Origin: Methylococcaceae bacterium | GTDB taxonomy: Bacteria; Pseudomonadota; Gammaproteobacteria; Methylococcales; Methylomonadaceae | Length of the DNA stretch: 64,000 nucleotides | Assembly: GCA_006844705.1 (NCBI GenBank) | Contig: SPJS01000067.1 | Location: 41,511 to 105,510, forward strand | Direction: 5' to 3' | Shown: piece after piece, positions 8,597 through 18,255 of the stretch | Numbering within the stretch: position 1 is the first letter of the stretch | How the letters are laid out: each line of letters begins with the position of its first letter | The notes under the pieces: generated by a model | Told to the model about the DNA's origin: nothing | What the model saw: the letters and a program-made list of their open reading frames with translations, nothing else | Databases searched by the model: none | Made by a program: the position numbers and the translations under genes

Positions 8597-9985
8597 TTAT
8601 CTTGCGCCTTTGCCCCATAAAATAACTTCGACCGTATGAATAATAATCGTTAAGTCAAGGAAAATGCTGTAGTTTTTCACATAATATAAATCATATTTTA
8701 GCTTCTGAATGGCGTCATACTCGTCTTCTCCATAGGGGTAACAGAGTTGCGCCCAGCCGGTAATCCCCGGTTTTACCCGGTGTCTTTTGCGATAAAAAGG
8801 TATCGTCTTAGCAAATTGATCTACAAATTGAGGACGTTCAGGCCTTGGACCTACAAAGCTCATATCGCCTCTTAGTACGTTCCATATCTGGGGCAGTTCG
8901 TCGAGTCTGAATTTTCGGATTACAGCTCCAACTTTAGTAATTCGGTCATCGTCTTTTTTTGCCATTTGGGCACCATGCATTTCGGCATCTGTGCGCATGC
9001 TTCTAAATTTTAGAACTTCAAAGTTATTGTCATATTCTCCTACTCTGATTTGCCTGTAAATAATTGGACCTTTAAATTTGCTTTCAAGCAGGATTGCGAT
9101 CGCAACAGTCATCATAAAGGGCCAGCTAACCGCTAAAAGCATGATGCTGGATGCAATATCAATTAAACGTTTTTCGATTGACCTGAGATCACCCCCGGTA
9201 AAACCATCAGAAAAAATGAACCAGCTAGGGTAAATATTATCCAGGTCAATAAATGCCTGTTCACGTTCATAAAATGTCACCAGGTCAACCACGGTCACTC
9301 CATAGACTTTACATTCCAGCAGTTCATCCATGGGCAAACGGCTACGCCTGTCGTCAATCGCAATAACTATCTCATCAATTTCCAGTTCTTTTACTTTTAC
9401 TAATAATTGATCATAATCCTTAATAACCGGGATACTGTTAATTAAGACGGGGGCTCCTTCTATTGCCAAACACGCACAGACTTTGTAGTTTTTATGTACA
9501 TATTCGTCATTATGACTAATGATGTTTTCCGCCTTAACCCCGGTTCCTATGATCAGAATTTTTTTATGAAGATTGTTATGTTTGATATATCTATAAAACA
9601 AAAACCTGACCACGAGCATACCTACTAAACTGAAGCCTAGGGCATATAAGAGAACGCTTCGGGCAATGGTGAATTCGGGAATGGCATAATAAACAATCAT
9701 CAGGCTGATGGTTGCAAAAGCGAAACTAACAGATACGCGTGAGAGGATATTGTAATCTTCCCAATTGATAATTCTGCGATAAAGACCAATACCGATGTTT
9801 ACTAAGGTAATGACTGTAGCAAAAATGATGCTTGATAAAATAACATAATCATCTTCATACCAGGATGATGAATCTAGAAATCGTGCATCATGACCATATT
9901 TCATTGAAGCAAAATAAACGCCAAATTCTACCCAAAATAACGTGAAATAAGTGCCTGAAATATAATGTTTAAAAATTCTTATCAT
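8597..9985 (-). CDS. Polyprenyl-phosphate sugar-1-phosphate transferase (exosortase/EPS-associated, WcaJ-like)
   Basis: A 462-residue membrane glycosyl-1-phosphate transferase that starts repeat-unit synthesis by loading the first sugar onto undecaprenyl phosphate. The N-terminal half has about four membrane helices and a CoA-binding-like segment (IIGTGVKAENII). The C-terminal bacterial sugar-transferase domain has KFRSMRTDAE, KFRLDELPQIWNVL and GDMSFVGPRPERP, all hallmarks of the catalytic core. The stretch around FYEREQAFIDLDNIYPSW resembles the PEP-CTERM/EpsH-associated subfamily. It overlaps the upstream protease gene by 4 bp (ATGA) and lies 38 kb from the glycan locus it probably serves. 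Confidence 0.9.
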   Translation of the reverse strand: MIRIFKHYISGTYFTLFWVEFGVYFASMKYGHDARFLDSSSWYEDDYVILSSIIFATVITLVNIGIGLYRRIINWEDYNILSRVSVSFAFATISLMIVYYAIPEFTIARSVLLYALGFSLVGMLVVRFLFYRYIKHNNLHKKILIIGTGVKAENIISHNDEYVHKNYKVCACLAIEGAPVLINSIPVIKDYDQLLVKVKELEIDEIVIAIDDRRSRLPMDELLECKVYGVTVVDLVTFYEREQAFIDLDNIYPSWFIFSDGFTGGDLRSIEKRLIDIASSIMLLAVSWPFMMTVAIAILLESKFKGPIIYRQIRVGEYDNNFEVLKFRSMRTDAEMHGAQMAKKDDDRITKVGAVIRKFRLDELPQIWNVLRGDMSFVGPRPERPQFVDQFAKTIPFYRKRHRVKPGITGWAQLCYPYGEDEYDAIQKLKYDLYYVKNYSIFLDLTIIIHTVEVILWGKGAR

Positions 9986-10746
9986 GGTAGAAACAATTTT
10001 CTTTCTGTAATTAATTTTTCAAGATAATTTATGGGAATGGCATAAGTTATGCCGCTGGGTTGTGACAAAATCTTTTCTTTGCTCTCTTTAATAAATACCT
10101 TGTTAATAATCCCTGCCACTTCACCGGTTTGGCTGTTATATAAAGGACTACCGCTATTGCCGGGATACGCGGTGGCATCTAATTGATAAACCATATAGGG
10201 GTTGCGCAGCCGTTTAATGATTTTTGAATTTAATTGTTTTGATTTGATCATGGGTATGGCGACAGGGCTGATGGCTGAAATGATGCCCTGATGAGTTACT
10301 GGGTATAAACCTAACACCATGCCGATGGGAAACCCTGTAAACGCATAATTATCGCCCTCTCTTACATTACCTTTATATAGTTTTAAGGCAGGTAATGTAG
10401 CACCTTCAATTTTCAGGATTGCTATGTCATGAATGATATCGCTGGCAATCTTGTCTGCATAGTATAGTGAATCTTTACCATTTTTTTTTAAAAAAATAGC
10501 AATGCGCTCATTTCTTGATTCATTAAGAGCATCGGAGACAACGTGTTCATTGGTTACGATATAACGCCCATTACCAATCACAAAGCCTGTGCCTTTAAAT
10601 TGAGCTCTAGGGGCTCGTGAGGGTAAATATGTCCCTATTGCTACAATACTTGGGCGTACTTTATCAATTGTATCAGCCAATGACGCCGCATTAGTAGGAT
10701 TAAGAAAAGAGAATGGAATGATAAAGAGATAGATGATAAAGCGCAT
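9982..10746 (-). CDS. Secreted trypsin-like serine protease (S1C/HtrA-like, no PDZ)
   Basis: A 254-residue exported protease. Residues 1-20 are a hydrophobic signal peptide ending near T-N-A-A. The catalytic triad is visible: His in TNEHVV, Asp in HDIAILKI and Ser in GNSGSPLY. Length and absence of a PDZ domain separate it from DegP/DegS. It is translationally coupled to the sugar transferase (ATGA overlap), suggesting a role in envelope or EPS biology, though the substrate is unknown. The ATG is at 10746, and a 134 bp region divides it from the divergent nrdR. Confidence 0.85.
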   Translation of the reverse strand: MRFIIYLFIIPFSFLNPTNAASLADTIDKVRPSIVAIGTYLPSRAPRAQFKGTGFVIGNGRYIVTNEHVVSDALNESRNERIAIFLKKNGKDSLYYADKIASDIIHDIAILKIEGATLPALKLYKGNVREGDNYAFTGFPIGMVLGLYPVTHQGIISAISPVAIPMIKSKQLNSKIIKRLRNPYMVYQLDATAYPGNSGSPLYNSQTGEVAGIINKVFIKESKEKILSQPSGITYAIPINYLEKLITERKLFLP

Positions 10747-10880
10747 ACTCTTATGGACTTGGAAATGACTTACCTATAATAAATAAAAAATGACTGAAAC
10801 AATAAATTTATTTCATGAATATACGGTAAGAATTCTAATTGTGTTCGGGTTGATTTAAAATTACATCTTTTGGCAGAAAT

Positions 10881-11345
10881 ATGCGTTGTCCTTTTTGTGG
10901 TATGCAGGAGACCCGCGTCATTGACTCACGTCTTGCAAGTGAAGGTGATCAGGTGAGAAGAAGGCGTGAATGTGGTGAATGTAAAGAACGGTTTACTACA
11001 TACGAAATTGCCGAATTGGCCCTACCTAAAGTAATTAAGCGCGATGGGGTAAGAGAAGCATTTGATGAAACTAAATTACGCGCTGGCATGTTAAGAGCAT
11101 TGGAAAAGCGCCCTGTGGTCAGTGATGATATTGAAGCGGCTGTGATCCGTATAAAAAAGTCTATTGCTTCCGTTGGTGAAAGAGAAATAGAAGCAAAGAT
11201 ATTAGGCGAACATGTGATGAAAGAATTAAGGGCTTTGGATCATGTTGCCTATATCCGTTTTGCTTCAGTTTACCGAAGCTTCCAGGATATCAGTGAATTT
11301 ACGGATATGATCAATAAACTTCAGCAAACTGGAAATGAACATTAA
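10881..11345 (+). CDS. nrdR: Transcriptional repressor NrdR
   Basis: A 154-residue zinc-ribbon/ATP-cone protein that represses ribonucleotide reductase genes according to bound nucleotide. Zinc ligands are C3, C6, C31 and C34; the ATP-cone covers about 49-139 and begins with the PKVIKRDG segment. Length matches the family. It heads the riboflavin operon 25 bp ahead of ribD, the usual gammaproteobacterial arrangement. Confidence 0.97.
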   Translation: MRCPFCGMQETRVIDSRLASEGDQVRRRRECGECKERFTTYEIAELALPKVIKRDGVREAFDETKLRAGMLRALEKRPVVSDDIEAAVIRIKKSIASVGEREIEAKILGEHVMKELRALDHVAYIRFASVYRSFQDISEFTDMINKLQQTGNEH

Positions 11346-11370
11346 ACAAAACCAGCTCTATTTTTTTTAA

Positions 11371-12462
11371 ATGCCTAGTCATAAAGATGAGATATTTATA
11401 GCTAGGGCGATTGCTTTAGCAAAAAAGGGTGTATTCACAACAGATCCCAATCCAAATGTAGGCTGTGTGGTCGCCAAAGATGATCGGATTATCGCTGAGG
11501 GCTGGCATCATAGGGCGGGTGAAGCACATGCAGAAATCAATGCGATAAATGCCATAGAAGATGCTGAGGGTTCAACTGTATATGTGACTTTGGAGCCATG
11601 CAGTCATACCGGTAAAACCGGACCCTGTAGCCAGGCACTGATTCAAGCAGGGGTAAAAAGAGTGGTTATAGGCATGCTTGATCCAAACCCCTTGGTCAGT
11701 GGGCGAGGAATAGCTCATTTGAAGGATGCCGGTATTAACGTCGAATGTGGGCTACTTCAACAGGCTGCAGAAAGTTTAAATTTGGGGTTCATCAAACGTA
11801 TGCGAAAAGGTTTGCCTTATATTCGCAGCAAATTGGCAATGAGTCTGGATGGTCGAACAGCTATGGCTTCAGGTGAAAGTCAATGGATAACATCCCCATT
11901 TTCACGTGCTGATGTACAAAAACACAGAGCGTCAAGCAGTGTCGTGTTAACCGGAATTAATACCGTTATTGCTGATAACCCTTCATTATTAGCCCGAGTG
12001 GATTTTGAATTAAAACAACCTGTCAGAGTAATTCTGGATACTCAGCTGCGTATCCCTTTAGAGGCGAAAATATTAAATGATAATGGCGAAACCTGGGTTC
12101 TAACGTGCCATGATGATGAGCATAAAATTAAACAAATCAAACAAAAAGGCCATTCCGTTTTTATCCTGCCTGAAAAAAATAACCACGTAGATTTGTTTGA
12201 GGCATTTGAATTACTGGCTGACAAGCAAATCAATACCGTTTGGATAGAAGCCGGAGCAAAACTTAATGGAAGTCTGATCAAATCAGGGCTGGTGGACGAA
12301 TGGGTGTTTTATCAAGCATCTTGCATATTAGGGGATCACGGCAAAGGGTTGTTTGAACTATCTGAACTGCACCGGCTGTCGGATAAATTTGATTTGCTAA
12401 TGACATCGCATAGAATGATTGGCCACGATACCCGGATCACATTTCAACAGATTAAAAAATAG
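11371..12462 (+). CDS. ribD: Bifunctional pyrimidine deaminase/reductase RibD
   Basis: Performs the second and third steps of riboflavin synthesis: deamination of the pyrimidinone 5'-phosphate, then NADPH reduction of the ribosyl side chain. The deaminase domain (1-145) carries the zinc site HAEINAI with its catalytic Glu, plus PCSHTGKTGPC. The reductase domain (about 146-363) starts at the SKLAMSLDGRTA motif. The 363-residue length is normal. It lies between nrdR and ribE, 10 bp before the latter. Confidence 0.97.
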   Translation: MPSHKDEIFIARAIALAKKGVFTTDPNPNVGCVVAKDDRIIAEGWHHRAGEAHAEINAINAIEDAEGSTVYVTLEPCSHTGKTGPCSQALIQAGVKRVVIGMLDPNPLVSGRGIAHLKDAGINVECGLLQQAAESLNLGFIKRMRKGLPYIRSKLAMSLDGRTAMASGESQWITSPFSRADVQKHRASSSVVLTGINTVIADNPSLLARVDFELKQPVRVILDTQLRIPLEAKILNDNGETWVLTCHDDEHKIKQIKQKGHSVFILPEKNNHVDLFEAFELLADKQINTVWIEAGAKLNGSLIKSGLVDEWVFYQASCILGDHGKGLFELSELHRLSDKFDLLMTSHRMIGHDTRITFQQIKK

Positions 12463-12472
12463 AGCACTACAT

Positions 12473-13132
12473 ATGTTTACAGGAATCATTCTGGCGATTG
12501 GAAAAGTAACTTCGCTGCATTCTAAAGGTGGCGATGTCCGTATCAAAATTGAAACGGGTAAATTAAACCTTGAAGATGCGGCTTTGGGTGACAGTATCGC
12601 TGTGAATGGCATTTGTTTGACGGCCATTGAGCTTGGAGGTCATTATTTTTGTGCTGATGTATCCAATGAAACTCTGGCCAGAACGAGCTTGAACCACGTG
12701 GTCGTCGGTACGCCTGTAAACCTTGAATTGGCTTTGACACCTACGACGCGATTAGGCGGACATATTGTCAGTGGTCATGTTGACGGGATAGGCCAGGTTG
12801 TTGAGAAAAAAAACGATGGCCGTTCCATAAGGTTTAAGTTTAAAGCGCCTAATGAACTGGCAAAATATATCGCAGAAAAAGGCTCGATTTGTATAAATGG
12901 CATCAGTCTTACCATTAACGAGGTCGATGGAGCAGTATTCGGCGTCAATATTGTGCCTCATACTTTGCAGGAAACCACGCTCGGTACGACAGAGGTTGAT
13001 GATTCAGTCAATCTGGAAGTTGATATTTTAGCGAGATATATGGAGCGGTTAATGCAAGGTGAGTCAGCAGCGCAAACCACTGGAAATATCACCCAACAGT
13101 TATTACAGGAAAGCGGATTTATAAATCAATGA
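12473..13132 (+). CDS. ribE: Riboflavin synthase alpha subunit
   Basis: Dismutates two 6,7-dimethyl-8-ribityllumazines into riboflavin and the pyrimidinedione. The 219 residues form two tandem lumazine-binding barrels (about 1-97 and 98-200), starting with the conserved M-F-T-G-I-I that contributes to the active site. The frame is open further upstream into ribD, but the family N-terminus fixes the start at ATG 12473. The 3' end overlaps ribBA by 4 bp (ATGA). Confidence 0.97.
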   Translation: MFTGIILAIGKVTSLHSKGGDVRIKIETGKLNLEDAALGDSIAVNGICLTAIELGGHYFCADVSNETLARTSLNHVVVGTPVNLELALTPTTRLGGHIVSGHVDGIGQVVEKKNDGRSIRFKFKAPNELAKYIAEKGSICINGISLTINEVDGAVFGVNIVPHTLQETTLGTTEVDDSVNLEVDILARYMERLMQGESAAQTTGNITQQLLQESGFINQ

Positions 13133-14232
13133 ATACAATCGAAGAGATTATTGAAGATCTCAAACAAGGAAAAATGGTCGTTATCATGGATGATGAAGAC
13201 CGCGAAAATGAAGGCGACCTGATTATGGCGGCCAGCTTTGCTCGACCTGAAGACATCAATTTTATGGCGCGTTATGGACGTGGATTGATCTGTCTGACCT
13301 TAACCAGGGAGCGTTGCCAGCAATTACGCTTGCCTTTGATGGTGAATGACAACCGCACGGCGCATTCAACCAATTTTACCGTTTCGATTGAAGCAGCAGA
13401 AGGCGTGACGACAGGGATTTCAGCTGCAGATAGAGCATTAACCATTCAGGCGGCTGTTGCAGTAGATGCTCACCCTGAAGATCTGGTTCAACCAGGGCAT
13501 ATCTTTCCGCTCATGGCGCAACCCGGAGGTGTGCTTAATCGCGCGGGGCATACCGAGGCTGGCTGCGACCTGGCACGATTGGCCGAAGTGGAACCCGCTG
13601 CAGTCATTGTTGAAATCCTGAATGATGATGGCAGTATGGCAAGGCGTTCAGACCTGGAAATTTTTGCCGAAACCCATCAATTAAAGATCGGAACCATCGC
13701 TGATTTAATCCATTACCGTATTCAAAACGAGAATACCCTGGAACGAATCAGTCAATGCTTATATCCGACAGAATTTGGTGATTTTCGGCTATACGCATAT
13801 CAGGACAGAAATGACAATAATGTGCATCTAGCATTGGTCATGGGGGATGTTGCCGGTGATGAACCCGTCCTGGTAAGAGTGCATGCGCGGAACGTGCTTG
13901 ATGATGTATTTTTCTCTCAACGGACTGGCTGCGGAATACCTATACGTGAAGCCATGAAAAAAATCGCTCAGGATGGGCGAGGCGTTTTGGTGGTGATTCG
14001 TCAGGACGAAACAAACAAGGCTTTGGTTGAACTTATCCATCAATACCAGATGGAAGATAACGGAATAGTAAATAGCCATGATAAGCATCAGGAATCAGAT
14101 TGGCGCACGACGGGCACGGGTTCAAGAATCTTAGCGGACCTGGGCGTGCATCAGCTGAAAGTCATGGGAACGCAGAAGAAATATTTTGGGTTATCTGGTT
14201 TTGATCTTGAAGTGGTAGAACACACTAAGTAG
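13129..14232 (+). CDS. ribBA: 3,4-dihydroxy-2-butanone 4-phosphate synthase with degenerate GTP-cyclohydrolase-II-like domain
   Basis: The N-terminal RibB domain (about 1-200) is intact, with the acidic loop [11 protein letters not shown] and [11 protein letters not shown], and should make the four-carbon riboflavin precursor from ribulose 5-phosphate. The C-terminal half (about 205-367) is RibA-like by length and by segments such as [19 protein letters not shown]. However, two of the three zinc cysteines are missing: the first position is replaced near A-R-N, and the normal C-D-C is G-C, leaving only C268. The GTP cyclohydrolase activity is therefore probably lost, and a separate ribA is expected elsewhere. 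It overlaps ribE by 4 bp; 95 bp separate it from ribH. Confidence 0.92.
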   Translation: MNTIEEIIEDLKQGKMVVIMDDEDRENEGDLIMAASFARPEDINFMARYGRGLICLTLTRERCQQLRLPLMVNDNRTAHSTNFTVSIEAAEGVTTGISAADRALTIQAAVAVDAHPEDLVQPGHIFPLMAQPGGVLNRAGHTEAGCDLARLAEVEPAAVIVEILNDDGSMARRSDLEIFAETHQLKIGTIADLIHYRIQNENTLERISQCLYPTEFGDFRLYAYQDRNDNNVHLALVMGDVAGDEPVLVRVHARNVLDDVFFSQRTGCGIPIREAMKKIAQDGRGVLVVIRQDETNKALVELIHQYQMEDNGIVNSHDKHQESDWRTTGTGSRILADLGVHQLKVMGTQKKYFGLSGFDLEVVEHTK

Positions 14233-14327
14233 TTAATTCAGTATATACCTAAATAATTACTGTAAATTGTTGGGCGTCATTGGATTGTCATATAGAATAT
14301 ATGCCCTTATTTTTAGATTCATAAATT

Positions 14328-14804
14328 ATGACCACTATTAAACCTATCGAAGGCAATTTATCTGTACAAGGCGACAAATTCTGTTTGGTAGCTTCCCGTT
14401 TCAACAGTTTTATTGTTGAGCAACTGGAGGGCGGTGCGATTGATGGCCTGGTTAGGCATGGGGCGTCGATTGATAATATTGATCTTATCAAAGCACCAGG
14501 TGCATTTGAATTGCCTATGGTTGTACAAAGAGTTGCGGCAAGTAAAAAATATGATGCCATCATTGCACTTGGTGCAGTGATCCGTGGCGGTACGCCGCAT
14601 TTTGAATATGTGGCCGGCGAATGCGTGAAGGGATTGGCATCCGTATCTTTACAATATGATGTGCCGGTCAGTTTTGGCGTGTTAACCGTGGATACGATAG
14701 AGCAAGCCATAGAAAGAGCCGGAACCAAAGCCGGAAATAAAGGTGCTGAAGCGGCTTTATCCGCGATAGAAATGGTGAGTTTATTCAAGGCAATGGAAAA
14801 CTGA
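14328..14804 (+). CDS. ribH: 6,7-dimethyl-8-ribityllumazine synthase
   Basis: Condenses the RibB and RibD products to lumazine, the penultimate riboflavin step. The 158 residues match the family, with conserved [22 protein letters not shown] (catalytic His) and the C-terminal [13 protein letters not shown]. It shares one base with nusB (TGATG stop/start), the classic ribH-nusB coupling. Confidence 0.97.
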   Translation: MTTIKPIEGNLSVQGDKFCLVASRFNSFIVEQLEGGAIDGLVRHGASIDNIDLIKAPGAFELPMVVQRVAASKKYDAIIALGAVIRGGTPHFEYVAGECVKGLASVSLQYDVPVSFGVLTVDTIEQAIERAGTKAGNKGAEAALSAIEMVSLFKAMEN

Positions 14805-15241
14805 TGAGTCTGGTAAAAAGAAACGCAAGGAAGTGTGCTGTTCAGGCGCTATATCAATGGCAGATGTCTGCTATGGATCCTCATGAAATTGAAAAATCAT
14901 TTCAGGACGATGGTTTGCTTAAAGGTGCCCAAAAAACCTTTTTTTCATTCATATTCCAGGGTGTTATCCAACAACTTAGCCAGCTTGATGTGGCTTTGTC
15001 AGAGTTTGTCGACAGGCCCATTGAACGCATTGACCCCGTCGAACGCGCTATTTTAAGAATAGGTACATATGAATTAATGAATCGTCTGGAGACGCCTTAT
15101 CGAGTCATTATTAATGAAGGAGTTGATTTGGCGAAGCATTTTGGGGCCGAAGGCAGTTACAAATACGTCAACGGTATTCTGGACAAGCTGAGCCAAAAGC
15201 TTCGTGCGACAGAAATTCAGGCAAAAAAAGCCGCTGGATAA
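14804..15241 (+). CDS. nusB: Transcription antitermination factor NusB
   Basis: A 145-residue all-helical RNA-binding protein that works with NusE/S10 at boxA in rRNA antitermination. Typical segments are RRNARKCAVQALYQW-like at the N-terminus (here KRNARKCAVQ), PVERAILRIGTYEL in the middle and INEGVDLAKHFG near the end. The start overlaps the ribH stop by one base. Confidence 0.96.
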   Translation: MSLVKRNARKCAVQALYQWQMSAMDPHEIEKSFQDDGLLKGAQKTFFSFIFQGVIQQLSQLDVALSEFVDRPIERIDPVERAILRIGTYELMNRLETPYRVIINEGVDLAKHFGAEGSYKYVNGILDKLSQKLRATEIQAKKAAG

Positions 15242-15243
15242 AT

Positions 15244-16176
15244 GTGCCAGCAGAATTTGACCTGATAAAGAATTTTTTTTCCAGGCAGAAAAGTCATCAC
15301 CCCTGTAACCGCCTAACAATTGGCGACGACTGTGCATTAATTGAAGTACCGGAAGGTTTTCAATTAGCAGTTACTGTGGACACGATGGTCGAAGGCGTGC
15401 ATTTTTTTTCTGATGTAAATCCCCACCATCTTGGCCATAAACTACTTGCGGTAAATTTAAGTGACTTGGCCAGCATGGGGGCTGAACCAGTCGCAGTGAC
15501 TCTTGCATTGACAATACCTGCACTTGACATCCACTGGCTAGAAGGATTTGCAGACGGTTTTTTTTCTTTGGCAGATCAGTTTAAGGTGGATTTGATCGGA
15601 GGCGATACCACGCAAGGTCATTTAACACTTTCTGTACAGGCAATGGGAATTATCCCGCAAAACAGGTCAATGCTAAGATCAAATGCAAAAGTGGGAGACT
15701 TGATCTACGTGACAGGCAACTTGGGTGATGGAGGGTTAGGATTAAAAATAAAACAAGGATATAAATACAAACAATCCGGTCACGCGTTAACAAAATTTAA
15801 CCAGCCTGTGCCCAGAATACCTGAGGGTATTGCGATCAGAAATATTGCGCATAGTTGTATTGATATTTCTGACGGTTTAGCTTCTGATTTAGGCCACATA
15901 CTTAACAACAGTTGTGTAGGCGCCACAATAGACTGGTCCTCGATCCCGCTGTCTGAAGGAGTCAAACATTATATTGAAGAAACCGGGGACTGGATGATGC
16001 CGTTATCGGCTGGCGATGACTATGAGCTATGTTTTACATTGGCCCCGGATCAGCAGCAAAAATTGACAATCGATGCAACTTGTATCGGCAAGATTGAATC
16101 TGAATCTGGCTTGCGGTTAATCAAAGATCAACAAACCCTACCCCTGGTCAAAAAAGGATATGAGCATTTTGCTTGA
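15244..16176 (+). CDS. thiL: Thiamine-monophosphate kinase
   Basis: Phosphorylates thiamine monophosphate to the active diphosphate. The 310 residues begin E-F-D-L-I-K-N-F-F as the family does and include GDDCALIE, DLIGGDTTQG, CIDISDGLASDLGH and AGDDYELCFT. The start is a GTG at 15244; a closer ATG at 15242 is in another frame. Two bases separate it from nusB, and its end overlaps pgpA by 17 bp. Confidence 0.96.
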   Translation: MPAEFDLIKNFFSRQKSHHPCNRLTIGDDCALIEVPEGFQLAVTVDTMVEGVHFFSDVNPHHLGHKLLAVNLSDLASMGAEPVAVTLALTIPALDIHWLEGFADGFFSLADQFKVDLIGGDTTQGHLTLSVQAMGIIPQNRSMLRSNAKVGDLIYVTGNLGDGGLGLKIKQGYKYKQSGHALTKFNQPVPRIPEGIAIRNIAHSCIDISDGLASDLGHILNNSCVGATIDWSSIPLSEGVKHYIEETGDWMMPLSAGDDYELCFTLAPDQQQKLTIDATCIGKIESESGLRLIKDQQTLPLVKKGYEHFA

Positions 16177-16669
16177 TACATTAATTAAAAATACACATGG
16201 TCAAGCCCAGTTAACACCGGCTCAAATTCTTCATGAGCCAGTGCTTTTCCTGGCATTTGGTTTTGGTAGCGGGTTGGCTAAATATATGCCAGGAACCTTT
16301 GGAACCCTTGCTGCCATTCCCGTTTATCTGTTAACCCGTCAATTGCCAATAGCCGGTTACACCCTGATCGCCCTGATAATCACCCTTGTAGGCATTCCGA
16401 TCTGTAAAATTGCGGCTGACAAGCTTAAAGAGCACGATTATGGGGGCATCGTATGGGACGAAATTGCAGGCTATTTAATTACTATGACTTTGGTGCCATA
16501 TAGCATTAAGAACCTGATTCTTGGATTCATACTTTTTAGAGTGTTTGATATCGTAAAACCCTGGCCGATAAAATGGGCAGATAAAAAAGTCTCTGGTGGA
16601 ATAGGGATCATGCTGGATGATGTGTTGGCCGGTATGTTTGCTGCGATCATATTATTGATGATTCAATGA
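16160..16669 (+). CDS. pgpA: Phosphatidylglycerophosphatase A
   Basis: Membrane phosphatase converting phosphatidylglycerophosphate to phosphatidylglycerol. The 169 residues contain the family motifs GSGLAKYMPGTFGTLAAIP and DEIAGYL plus several membrane helices, ending with the GIMLDDVLAG segment. Last gene of the rib-nusB-thiL transcript; its start lies inside thiL. Confidence 0.95.
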   Translation: MSILLDTLIKNTHGQAQLTPAQILHEPVLFLAFGFGSGLAKYMPGTFGTLAAIPVYLLTRQLPIAGYTLIALIITLVGIPICKIAADKLKEHDYGGIVWDEIAGYLITMTLVPYSIKNLILGFILFRVFDIVKPWPIKWADKKVSGGIGIMLDDVLAGMFAAIILLMIQ

Positions 16670-16677
16670 ATTTTTCC

Positions 16678-16705
16678 TTGAAATAAATGGTCGATAGGAT
16701 ATAAT
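16678..16705 (+). promoter_or_regulatory. Sigma70-type promoter of the initiator tRNA
   Basis: A -35 of TTGAAA and a perfect -10 TATAAT separated by 16 bp lie 13 bp before the tRNA, immediately after pgpA. Spacing puts the transcript start a few bases ahead of the tRNA. Confidence 0.7.
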
Positions 16706-16718
16706 AGTTCCTCTTTGT

Positions 16719-16795
<77 letters not shown>

Positions 16796-16801
16796 ACACT
16801 A

Positions 16802-17041
16802 TCAATGTCGGCGCAAGCCCCATTCGATGCATTCAAGCATAGTTTGTCTAAGCTTTTCATCTCTTTCGTCTCCAAAGAGACACAAGATTCCAGCTAAATC
16901 ACCGTGTAGATCAATACGCAGTACATTCTCGCCTGCTTCTGGCGTTATCAATAAGCCCCTTAAATGCTGTGATGTTTCGGCGCGTGCGCCTTCTGCATTC
17001 AAAGATGCTTTTAAATCGCCTGATGGTAGCGTGAAGCCATG
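16802..17041 (-). pseudogene. Degraded C-terminal fragment of a serine recombinase (resolvase family)
   Basis: On the minus strand, seven bases after the tRNA, a reading frame contains a stretch centred on GLLITPEAGENVLRIDLHGD and L-A-G-I-L. I recognise this as the tail of large serine recombinases, where a segment like R-G-L-I-E-x-I-V-L-T-P is followed by an I-D-L-x-G-D-L-A-G-I-L strand. Here about four residues are missing between R-G-L and L-T-P, there is no recognisable catalytic domain, and the frame closes after roughly 120 residues. It is best read as a remnant of an integrated element beside a tRNA gene. Recognition is by eye only. Confidence 0.55.
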
Positions 17042-17556
17042 GCCGGATGAATCAAGGGCTGGAAATGATATGGTGGGGTACCTCCCAGGAGATTGCTGGA
17101 GGTGACTTAACCGTCTACTTTTGATTTTGCTTATAAATGGGGGGATTACATAACCACTTCAAGTTTACATGCTCCCCGATATACTGATAGCTCATCAAAT
17201 ATATCAGATTGAGAGAGACAAGGACGGAGCGGGGGTGCTGGAGGCATCGCGTAAAGTTTTTGCCACTTGCCGGGGCTGGGAGCCCAAAACAAACTTGGGC
17301 AAAAAATAGCGACTCCCCGATTTTATACGATGCTCTTGCTTTCTGAATGCGAGGCTTACAATTGCAGTAAAAAACAATTGCCCGCGTGGTTACAGACTTC
17401 TATTACCTGTTTACAGTCATTATTTCGTGTTAGAACAGACTTATGTTTGCTAGATTAAGTATGTTTGCGTTATCATGGGCGGTTCCATTTGATTTATTAA
17501 TCCTTGCTTCACTGCTGTTCTATGATGGTGGGAGGCAATTACCGTAAGGAGAGAAA
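17042..17556. other. Gene-free stretch upstream of rpsF
   Basis: About 500 bp with no convincing coding sequence. The first part (to about 17160) continues the recombinase frame without recognisable similarity and may be element debris. The rest must contain the rpsF promoter, which I could not pinpoint. A strong ribosome site (AAGGAG) precedes rpsF. Confidence 0.5.
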
Positions 17557-18006
17557 ATGCGGCATTACGAAATAGTATTTTTGGTTCACCCTGATCAAAG
17601 TGCGCAGGTTCCTGCCATGATTGATCGTTACAAAGCGCTAATCAGCGGTGCTTCAGGCACAATTCACCGTCTGGAAGACTGGGGACGTCGTCACCTTGCT
17701 TATCCTATCAAGAAAATCCATAAGGCTCATTATGTTCTGATGAATATCGAGTGTGATCAGGCAACACTGGATGAATTGGAAAGCGGTTTCCGTTTTAACG
17801 ATGCCATTCTGCGCAGTATGACACTGATCAAAAAAGAAGCGGTGACTGAAGCATCAAAAATTATGCTGGCCGAGAACAAGCAGGCTGAAAACAGCAAACC
17901 GGCTAGAAAGGAAGAAGTGCCTGTTAACAAGGCTGAAGAAACAGTAGCAAAAAATGAAAGTGCCGATGACAAAGCTGATGATGCAGCGCCGGCTGAAACT
18001 GAATAG
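17557..18006 (+). CDS. rpsF: Ribosomal protein S6
   Basis: Small-subunit protein that binds 16S rRNA with S18. Residues 1-95 are the canonical S6 fold ([36 protein letters not shown]). A low-complexity lysine/glutamate/alanine-rich, acidic-ending tail follows to residue 149, longer than the 131-135 residues of E. coli S6. A strong AAGGAG ribosome site precedes the ATG. It is followed by rpsR after 18 bp. Confidence 0.97.
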   Translation: MRHYEIVFLVHPDQSAQVPAMIDRYKALISGASGTIHRLEDWGRRHLAYPIKKIHKAHYVLMNIECDQATLDELESGFRFNDAILRSMTLIKKEAVTEASKIMLAENKQAENSKPARKEEVPVNKAEETVAKNESADDKADDAAPAETE

Positions 18007-18024
18007 GTAGAGTGGAGAAATATT

Positions 18025-18237
18025 ATGGCTAGAAATGACTGTCGATTTAGTGGTGAAAATGGAATCAATATTGATTACAAAGACCTTGATCTATTGAGTG
18101 AATTTATTACAGAGACGGGTAAAATTGTGCCGAGCCGTATTACTAATACACCGGCTAAATATCAAAGGCAACTGGCGTCAGAAATCAAACGTGCGCGTTT
18201 TATTGCATTGTTGCCGTATTGTGACGCACATAAATAG
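18025..18237 (+). CDS. rpsR: Ribosomal protein S18
   Basis: A 70-residue S6 partner in the 30S platform. Conserved segments include [24 protein letters not shown] and [23 protein letters not shown] sequence ending in Y-C-D-A-H-K. In the rpsF-rpsR-DUF2232-rplI operon. Confidence 0.97.
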   Translation: MARNDCRFSGENGINIDYKDLDLLSEFITETGKIVPSRITNTPAKYQRQLASEIKRARFIALLPYCDAHK

Positions 18238-18255
18238 TAGGATTGGTCACGCACA

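Noticed and set aside
12419..12472. Longer start for riboflavin synthase
   Set aside because: The conserved N-terminus M-F-T-G-I-I begins at 12473; the extension lies inside ribD.
14233..14327. FMN riboswitch before ribH
   Set aside because: The 95 bp gap is too short and lacks the conserved RFN-element segments.
14288..14788. Minus-strand 166-codon frame across ribH
   Set aside because: It is a shadow of ribH with no family resemblance; ribH itself is unmistakable.
16827..17105. Plus-strand 92-codon frame after tRNA-fMet
   Set aside because: Serine/proline-rich with no ribosome site; it is the antisense of the recombinase remnant.
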